Positions 56,062-64,000 of a DNA stretch of 64,000 bases are shown piece after piece. Origin of the DNA: Diadema setosum. Its lineage: Eukaryota; Echinodermata; Echinoidea; Diadematoida; Diadematidae. The first letter of the stretch is position 1. Each line of letters begins with the position of its first letter. Under the pieces are notes generated by a model. That model saw nothing but the letters and a program-made list of their open reading frames with translations. It made no database searches and was not told where the DNA came from. The position numbers were made by a program, and so were the translations under genes. The stretch is from contig CM067068.1 of NCBI GenBank assembly GCA_033980235.1, positions 32,707,046 through 32,771,045 on the forward strand, given 5' to 3'.

Positions 56062-59000
56062 GTTTTGCAGTTATGTCTGTCACAAATACACACACACGCA
56101 CACACACATACACACACTATGTCTGTCTGTCTGTTTGTCTGTCCACATCACAATTTTCAGCTGACATCATGGTGTGGCAGTAAATCATGTATGAATCATG
56201 TGCTTGTGAGATACCAGCATCTTTTTGAAACAGATAAGCTCAATAATTCATCCAAGCACATATGCTCATTCTGCAAAATCTTTTGTTTATCTCAGCAGCT
56301 TTAAAGAGAGAGTGGAGTTTTTGGAAGTTTGGATATCACTCTGGTGTAATGCATTATCCCTCTCTCTCTCGCTCTCTCTCTCTCTCTCGCTATGGGTATT
56401 GTAACAGGAGAATCCAGACACCGTAAATCATAAATCTGCAACAATAAGCAGCCTGTGAAAGATTTTCAGTCCAGAGTAATTGGCAATCAAATTTTGAATT
56501 AGAAAAGTGGCATTTCATTTGCTGGTTTTGATTTCTGGGAAGTTAATGTTCCAAATGCAAAATTTAGGTTAGCTCCCTCCCTATTTCCTTATTACTGTAA
56601 ACAAAACACACACACAACAACGGAAATAGATGAACTTCAAGTGGGAATATATTTAAACAACACCCTGTTATTATTATTATAAACTATAAAGTGCTCAGTT
56701 TCGAGATATGCTAAACTTGGCTCCTACTTCTCCTCTTTAAGAATTTCTCATGCACTACATCTTCTGTTGTTGATTTATTCCCAGGCCCATAAAATGGCAT
56801 GAGTAGTTCCATCTCTCCTGTCTCAAGTGTGTGAGTGACAAGATTTGATAATGCTTGATAAGTGGCCATCTCAAAATTTAAAGGCACGGTCTTTAGGTTT
56901 GACCATTGTTCTATGGTAGACTTAATTAACTACTTCTCATCAATGGGGGGGGGGGGGTTCCCTTTGGATGCAGAGCTAAATTGGAAGCAAGCCAACAAAT
57001 TCTTGTTAATGTTGATAAAGTGTCATTCATCAGCATTTTGAAAAATCATTCCTTAGAACAGTGAAGTAGACTATTCTATCCTTCCTGTTTTGGAATATGA
57101 TGCATGCAACATATTTTCAGTCTATGCATAGATGTATTTATTATCTTATGCAACCCCTTTGAATTTTCATCAATTCTCAACCAGGGAAGTTATGTGAACA
57201 TGTGTGTTGTTATGTTGTTCAAATCTGGACACAATTTTCTTCACATTTAGCTCTGGGAAGTAAGAGAATGTCTTACATTTCCTGGTATTTTCCTTGAATG
57301 ACTTAAATGCTCAAGATTTTTTTTCTCTTCCTCATATGTTCCCTTGAATACCTTTAAAAGAGGTTCCATTCTCCAGTGGCTAACCATAAGATAAATGTTA
57401 TATGGTGATACCATGACAACACAGGTTGGTGGTGCAGATTACATTGAGACAATTTTGTATTGGGTTCTCCAACACATTTTAAGAGGACTTATGCCTTTGG
57501 TAGTAGAATAGCTTTCAAAACAACAACAAAACTAACTTGATGCTATACGTATGTGCATCTCATTCATGAGGGTTTTAGTCATCAGTACTTCAAGAGCTTT
57601 TAGCCTGTGTCGCTGGTGGGTTTTTTTATCACTGTAAATGGAATATAGAAAAATATTAAACAAACGATATCCAATCTTTAAACTAGCTTTCCCCTTTTAT
57701 GTCACCTTATCAAGTAGAGTTTATCCTCTGAACTGATAAACCATCATAAGGGGGCAGTTTTAGAAGCCAGATATGGTATCTGGATGCTTTTGCAAATATT
57801 TGGACAAAGAGAGAAAAACAAAATCGGAGATGGGCCTTTGTATGAATTGAGTCAGACAATTTACGGAATACGGCCAGTAATCCCACCTTTGCCTAGTAGG
57901 TGGCATCCTGATAAAAGTTTGACACAGTGCCTGAAAAGTGGAACGAAAAAAAAAATCTTAATGGACATGTCTGATATCAATGGCTGTTACATTTTGCCAC
58001 GATTGTGGGTGAGTTGAATCTGTCAGCCATCTTCTTTGAACAAAGAACTTGAGCCATAAGGTGGACAAGTGATTTATTTATTCATCCATTCATTCATCTC
58101 TTTCTTATCTTTTGACTTGTTGATAATCATAATTTTTGAATGTTGTCCCACCATTTTTGAGCAGGTTAAATTGACAATGTGGAAATTCTGTGATGTACTC
58201 CTGCATGAGTTATCTCTAATAATGTTAGACAGAAAAGCAATGATGCAGAAAGCATGATCTTGAGCTATTTTGGGGGTTCAATTATGTAAAAAGTGTAGTC
58301 ATATCTCCACTGGCTTTTTCTTGCTCATAAGATAATGAAGTTGTATCAAAATCTAAAACGTTATCGTATTTTGATTCTGAAAAAGCAACTTTTATGTTGT
58401 GCATTTTAAGACGTAACAAAAAGACTGTGTTGGAAACAAACCTGAGGCTGACCCCAAAGTTAAGTGTGACAAAGAAACAGTACGGAATGAGCAATATATA
58501 AGAACTGTCTTTTATCAGCCAGTTGTGGGCCTAGGGCAAACATGTCTTAATTTGACAAGAAAAACCCTCCATTCCGTATCTAGTAAATCCCCGACACCTT
58601 GGCAAGATAGCTTTAGTCCACATACCTTACTCTTTACTCACCAAAATGTTTAGCCCCCTCTGCCTGAGTGGTGGATTAGATTTGGTAGCGGCTTTCCTCA
58701 CACAGCTCTCTTGTGTTACCATGTTTTCTTATCGCGGCCGAATGAAGTACTCTGATAGATATTCCGTGCTGACTGTTTTAGGTTTTTATTTTCTGGAGTA
58801 GCAATCGGGCAGCTCTGTCAAGATGAACTGATTTGAACTGGATGAAGAACAAATGCTAGTAGATAAAGAAACATTTTTTGTAGCATTTTTGGTGGCTACT
58901 GGTGATAGATAATATCAGATCATCGAGTATAGCAGTTTGGCATTCTGTCATGAAATCAGCATGCACATTCCTAGTGTGTGGGACTAATTGCATTCTTTGT

Positions 59001-61020
59001 GTGAATTGATTATTGTGCCTGAAAATATGATCATTTAAATTTGAGTCCATAAGGAATTGTTTGGTCTTAGTACTACTTGTACATATCACAATTAAAGAAG
59101 TAAGTAATTTCCCGATTGTTTTTTTTATTTTCATTTTGGTGAAAATTGAAAAAGTAGCAGACGAAATTCAATTTGAAGTAACATGACACAGCTGTGGTCT
59201 GTGAGAATAAAATCTGAAGCAAAAGATATCAAATTTATATCAAAGCAAATCTACATAATTATACGAAGCTATAATGTCTTCGATGTGGAACAATACCCCT
59301 GTCATAAAAGAATAACTACAAACAATAAGAAATGAAAATACAAGCAGTTGTCTATTCTTTTTTTAATTTTTTTTTTATTCATGTCTTATTGAAAAATTAT
59401 ACAGAATCACACTATTTACAACAATTAACTTGATTAGAATAACACAATCACTGAACAATGTAGAGGAATTGTAAAAAAGAAAAAAAAAAGGCAGAACATT
59501 AAGTTACCATATACAGATCAGATCTTGTTCAAGAGCGATATTCTTTATCCATATTCTTACAATGAAGTACTATTTTAATGGCGCTGTATAGACAACTTTC
59601 CTTCATAGTTCAATTCAAACACACACACACACATGTAGATGTAAGTGGAGACATACACCCATATAGACATATATCCGTGAGGTATATAAGATAGTATAGA
59701 TCACTCATCCCTCATATGCTCACTTGACAATCAGTTAAAGACAACTAAAATAACAAAAGGATTTTATGCATGATTTGACCAATAATCTCTTCCTGTTTTG
59801 AAATGTCAAAATTGAGTTGGGGCATCCTCCGTAGGCATAATCATATTCTAGATCGCTTTTTACTTATCACTTTTTGGAAAATGACTTGGGGATCATTTAC
59901 ATTGTGTTGAATGGGGAAGAGGGGGTATTTATACAACTGAATCATGCACATCATTATTTGCAAACATACGAGGACAGGTTACGTAGGTTGATACAAGTAA
60001 CCAAACTGTCTGAAATATGACTTATTTGTGTCATACAGGAGGAATATGTTGCATATTCTGCTACAGGAGAATATTAAGATCAGTTACACCACTTAATTTT
60101 GATGAGCGGAATGATTTATCGGCATTCCAAGCCCGACAATCTTTCATTAGTCTCGCCCTTCGCCCTTGCCACATTCTTCTCCCTCTTTTTATATCTCTGT
60201 GTGGATTGCATTTCAAATGCTTTTTTTTCTCTCTTCTTCCAGCAAAACATGATGATGGTATAGTCTGGAATATTTTTCACTTGATCGAGTCAGGAAGCTC
60301 TGCAGTCTGTTTAGAGTTTGCACGGCAGCATGAAATTGGAGCAAACGTCATCTACAAGAGTTAAAAGTCATGATGTTATTAAAAAACTGGACCGACTTTC
60401 ACAGTTGTTGCCATGGGGGGGGGGGAGTGAGGCGACATGATATTAGTGTTAACTTGATATTCATATAAGTTGTATATATTTATATATAAATTATTTGAAT
60501 TGCATTGAAAATATAGGGTAATCAAACCAACATTATGTAGCAGTTTCATTAACATCAGACATCATGAAAAACAGAAAAATATGAAATGTTCTAAGGTTCA
60601 ACATACCTTCTTGATTTTTTTTTTTATTGAAGTCTAAAGAGCCATTTTAATAGAGAAAAAAATGGAAGTATTGCTGATGTATGAAAACCATCAAGGCATA
60701 TTGTTAGAATAAATATTGTGCACAAATTCACAATTTATTGCAGTTCAGTTTCATGTTACCAGATTACCTCTCTGTTGAGCATAAAGAGAACAAGAAGGGC
60801 ACAAAGATGGTTTCTTCAGTGTAACCACCCCCCCCCCCCAAGAAAATCAGATGAAGTCACAAAAGTCATAAAATCTGAAATCAGTTAACAGTTTCCAAAT
60901 AATATCAAAAATTGTAACATGATCTGCAAGATACTGGAACTATTACCAGTGACTTCATAGGCCAAGAATGTGCAGTTGCAGATATTTATTTGATTAGGGG
61001 GACATCTATAAATTTTATGA
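56062..61020. other. AT-rich DNA with simple repeats, no gene recognised
   Basis: CA run at about 56089-56117, CT run at 56360-56393, G11 at about 56946-56956, CATT/CATC units at 58081-58098, CA run at 59620-59632, G11 near 60416-60426 and C13 near 60827-60839. At about 59371-59500, TTTATTCATGTCTTATTGAA followed by CACACTATTTACAAC resembles the retroelement-like tail at 8.4 kb. Frames up to 115 codons (60017-60364) are unrecognised. Confidence 0.45.
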
Positions 61021-61290
61021 TCAGTGCAGGTAGTTCAAGCTCCTACATCTGACCTTTGCACTGCGGGCGCTGCCTTGATTAGATGGCCAGAATCAAATAA
61101 AATTTGGTGCTCAGTTACGCCGGAGCTCTCTTTCTGCCATTGGCGTGATGTGTGTTTGCCGACTGACTGTTGCGGTGTGAAATAGTTCTGGTGTGAAGGG
61201 TCGTCTGTCGCATGGGAAAATCTGCGACGCAGTTCTAGGGAAAATGGCAAAAAGATGATTTCAAGACGTTGCTTGACTTTGTCGTTGTTG
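61021..61290. other. GC-richer single-copy patch
   Basis: Higher G+C and CpG than its flanks, no repeats, and a 71-codon unrecognised minus frame. A candidate conserved element. Confidence 0.3.
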
Positions 61291-63043
61291 TAGGCAACCT
61301 CTTGTATTGAAAGTCTGTAGGTTGTTGTTTTCTTTGTTTTCTTTGTTTTTGTTTTGTTTTGTTTTTCAGTGGTCCAAAAAGGGTTAAGTGCTTATGGGAT
61401 CTCATACATCATCAAAAAGATTTGTGGTCATTACATTTTGAGTGTTTGTGGGTTGTCAACCATTATACTCACAGCCAATTTTGCCTTTGTATGTATTTTA
61501 ATGTGTTTTTATTTTGTGTTTTAGTATTGTTTTTTCCTAACATGGGAACTGTGCATATTGTGCATTGTTCATATCATTATTCAGATATGCATAGCTGGAT
61601 TATTGCTGTTTTTGGTTTTTCAAAGATGGCTGATGGTGTTTTGTTTTTGTTTTTGTTTTTGGAGGGGGGAGGGGGAGGGGTTCAAAATTTTGACAATCTG
61701 CAGGTCCATAAATTAGATATAAGAGACCATTCTTGATAAAAGATAAATTTTGAATGAAATGTGTCATTTCATGCATGGAACTTGTGCTGTGCAATATCAG
61801 AGGAGGTTTAGAAGTAAATAAAATTATTGTGTTTGTCCCCCCCCCAAAAAAAAAAAAGAGAAGAAAATAGATTGACTTTGAAGAGGTTTTGTGTTTAGAG
61901 GTTGTCATATATTTGTTAGTTAAATAGCTGAAAGTGTTTGTTGAAATAGTCACAGAAACTAAATCTTTTTCATGTCTGGCCTCTGATTGCTTCTTATAGA
62001 GCTGGTAGCTGAGAGCATGCTGAGAGTAGATGTTTCTGACTGCTTTCTTGTAATTCCTAGCGAATGCCTCACCCGCCGAAAAAACTTTGATGTCACCATT
62101 TCTGGGCAGAAAAAGAGGTTGCAAATCTGTCGTCTAGCTCGTAACCTGGGCTCTAATCTCGGCCAGAGAGATGTGTTTGCTAGGCCTGGGTTGATATCCA
62201 CAGGTTTGAAAGGATCGTCAACCATTCATCATCACTGTGTGACTGAAAAAACAGTCCTACCCTCTAAGCGTTGTCCCCCCTTCCATCTCTATGACCTGAT
62301 CGATGGCTAAATTGACAACCTGATACAGAAATCAGACTTCAGAAAAATCAATTCCTACATTTTTATCATTTCGTACAGAGTGAGGTATTGATTTTGATAC
62401 AATTCTTCCAGATGGTGTTGTACAAGGAGATAAAGAGGTCTTTGTGTTGTGTTTATGGCATATGAAATGTAGCAGCTGTGTTCCTCACTGTGTAGTTCAA
62501 ATAACAAGACAATAATTTCGTTACAGCCGAATTTATCAGAGCAGAGGTGGATGAATGTGGTTGGTGTTGTTTGTTATTTGTTGTCTAGAGGTTGGAAAGT
62601 ACACAGGCAGCCAGGAATGTGGAGAATTCCCTGAAATCAACACATGCCTTGATGAGTCAGAGTAATTACCCCCAAATGGGTCATTTTAGGATCAAAATCA
62701 GAAGACCCCTGACTGCTACTTGTGATGTCATGATGATGACATACTGATTAGATCCTACCCACACTTTTGCAATCAAAGAAGTTAATTGATTGTCAGATGA
62801 GAAGTTGACATGAGTGATTCTATTTTCTGTTACTGAGTACTATTTCAGCTCACCACTTCTTGCCTCCCAACTTATAATATCAGATAATAAAATTGTGTTT
62901 TTAAATCTAAACTTCATGTTTCTTCTGTCTTGTGTGTATTTTTGCACACCAAATCCACGCTAATTGTACACTTCATTTGATTATATACTTTTGTTGTTAT
63001 CTTTTGCTTTTGCTGTTGTCAGTGTTCTCTTGTATCAATGACT
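61291..63043. other. Mostly AT-rich DNA, nothing recognised
   Basis: Includes G-rich runs at 61660-61680, a C9-A12 junction run at 61837-61857, and a balanced patch at about 61990-62310 with frames of 107 codons (plus) and 88 codons (minus) that match nothing known. Confidence 0.4.
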
Positions 63044-63605
63044 AAGACCCCGTTTACAGTGCAGGGCCGGGCTCGGCCGCGGCCGAGTCCGGCCTCAATT
63101 GCGAGGCCGAGCCTCGCAATTTTGTCCGTTTACACTGCTGGGCTCGGCCGCGCTTTTGATTCAAACCTTTCAATATTTTGTAAACAAACGCAATTTGGTA
63201 TTGTCTGGTTTTCAGACCCTTTGCCAAATGAATTCCGTGGCGACGAAGTCGCCGTTCGGGCAAAGGCCTTTGCCGAAGGAAAAAATCCTTTGCAGGACAA
63301 AACCACCTTAAACTATACTAGTTTTCGACGTTGAGGGGGTTAATATCCTGAATAGCGAAAGATACAGGCAGAGGGTTTGGAAGCCAGACTAAAATTGGCC
63401 GCGCATTTGGCCCAGTTTGCGTTTACACCAAGAAGAGGCCGGGCTCGGCCGCGGCTCGGCCGCGGCCGAGACCACCTCCAGAGCGAGGCCAAATGCGAGG
63501 CCAATTTTGGCCTCGCATTTGGCCTTTTGCGCGTTTACACTGAAGCGGGGCTGGACTCGGCCGCGGCCGAGCCGCGGCCGAGCCTCGCACTGTAAACGGG
63601 GTCCT
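63044..63605 (+). mobile_element. C-family CpG-rich TIR element, copy 2
   Basis: Same orientation and architecture as 20101-20671, with termini AAGACCCCGTTTACA and the inverse of AGGACCCCGTTTACA. GTTTACAC words recur at 63126-63137, about 63419 and about 63531-63542. It lacks about 20 bp present in copy 1 (between TTTTGT and AAACAAA) and has an extra GGCTCGGCCGC unit near 63440. It contains a 98-codon plus frame (63038-63334), broken in copy 1, that I do not recognise. Confidence 0.88.
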
Positions 63606-63627
63606 ACTTAGAAATCAACAAACAAGT

Positions 63628-63874
63628 GAAGAGTTTGTTCGCAAAAACCGGCAAGTCTGTTTTTGAAGATTTTGAAGTACGGTCTCTGTCATAAAGTACA
63701 AAATAATACCTTTTAAATGATGTATCGGTCACTACATATAAAGGTACATTTTTAAAGTTATGGTCAAAAGAAGCAAAAATTTTCTTATTATTCTCTTGAT
63801 TTTTCTTGACCTTTAATTGCAAATATCTCCACTTGGCAAATATGGACTTATCGGTTTTTGCAAACAAACTCTTC
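63628..63874. mobile_element. TIR element of about 247 bp
   Basis: GAAGAGTTTGTTCGCAAA followed by AACCGGCAAGT at the left, and the inverse of a matching right end (GAAGAGTTTGTTTGCAAA followed by AACCGATAAGT), give 29-bp inverted termini with 3 mismatches. A third, direct copy of the outer word, GAAGAGTTTGTTTACAAA, starts at 63893, so a second related element may begin at the window's edge. The 90-codon minus frame across the element is incidental. Confidence 0.75.
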
Positions 63875-64000
63875 AAATATGCATCTTTATAAGAAGAGTT
63901 TGTTTACAAAGTTTTCTTTGGGTATATCAGTCTCATAAATAACGTGTTAGATGCACAAAGTGACATATTTGGAGGAAATGTCTTTGTATTGATTACTTTT
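63875..64000. other. Window edge with a partial TIR word
   Basis: GAAGAGTTTGTTTACAAA at 63893-63910 matches the terminus of the preceding element. The rest is AT-rich and cut by the window end. Confidence 0.4.

Noticed and set aside
61837..61857. C9-A12 run as a polyadenylation tail
   Set aside because: It is preceded by a C run and no transcript body. It fits the recurring C-to-A junction class instead.
63038..63334. 98-codon frame in C-family copy 2 as a possible captured gene
   Set aside because: Its first half is compositional translation of GGCCGCGGCC repeats, and the equivalent frame is broken in copy 1. Unsupported without more copies.

Overview
This is a 64-kb stretch of AT-rich animal DNA in which I find no host protein-coding gene. 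The only clearly recognisable protein sequence is a 5'-truncated, frameshifted reverse transcriptase of a LINE-type retrotransposon on the minus strand (13774-15225), flanked by an exact 12-bp target-site duplication. Every other open frame is short, lies in low-complexity DNA or a transposon, or matches no family I know. The composition suggests a marine invertebrate: long ATT/GAT microsatellites, poly-C runs, many short elements with terminal inverted repeats (TIRs), and arrays rich in TGACCTTTGACC. A deuterostome such as an echinoderm fits best. That is inference from repeat style, not proof.

Layout. 1-13.6 kb: AT-rich single-copy DNA with an ATT microsatellite, a CpG-rich TIR element (1300-1626), three copies of a small TACTGTAAAA-ended element (T family: 3.9, 7.1 and 10.5 kb) and a TTTAAAGGCA-ended element (G family: 10.0 kb). 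13.7-15.9 kb: the LINE fragment, then a fold-back element (P family). 16-28 kb: mostly featureless, with a polypyrimidine tract, a 571-bp CpG-rich element (C family: 20.1 kb), a cluster of nuclear-receptor half-sites (25.07 kb) and a GGCC-rich TIR element (27.2 kb). 28-36.4 kb: a long ATT microsatellite, a large fold-back element with a probable nested retroelement end, a single-copy GC-richer block (30.7-31.6 kb), an inverted G copy, a G-quadruplex-prone tract, a TIR element with reiterated CACAC words, and a satellite-bearing element with a 158-bp period. 36.4-55 kb: GC-richer single-copy islands (38.1, 40.1, 47.8, 53.1 and 54.1 kb), another reiterated-motif element (40.7 kb), two P elements in inverted orientation (42.5 and 51.1 kb, the second inside a tRNA-like SINE), and another G copy (43.4 kb). 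55-64 kb: two adjacent hAT-like short elements, microsatellites, a second C copy (63.0 kb) and a 29-bp TIR element at the window's edge.

The window therefore reads as an intergenic or intronic gene desert. It is shaped by non-autonomous DNA transposons (about 16-20 copies of roughly ten families, no transposase seen) and carries several single-copy islands that could be cis-regulatory. The most interesting pattern is that several unrelated TIR elements share one design: a short, often CpG-rich word from the terminus is repeated several times inside the element. No cellular pathway can be described because no host gene is visible.
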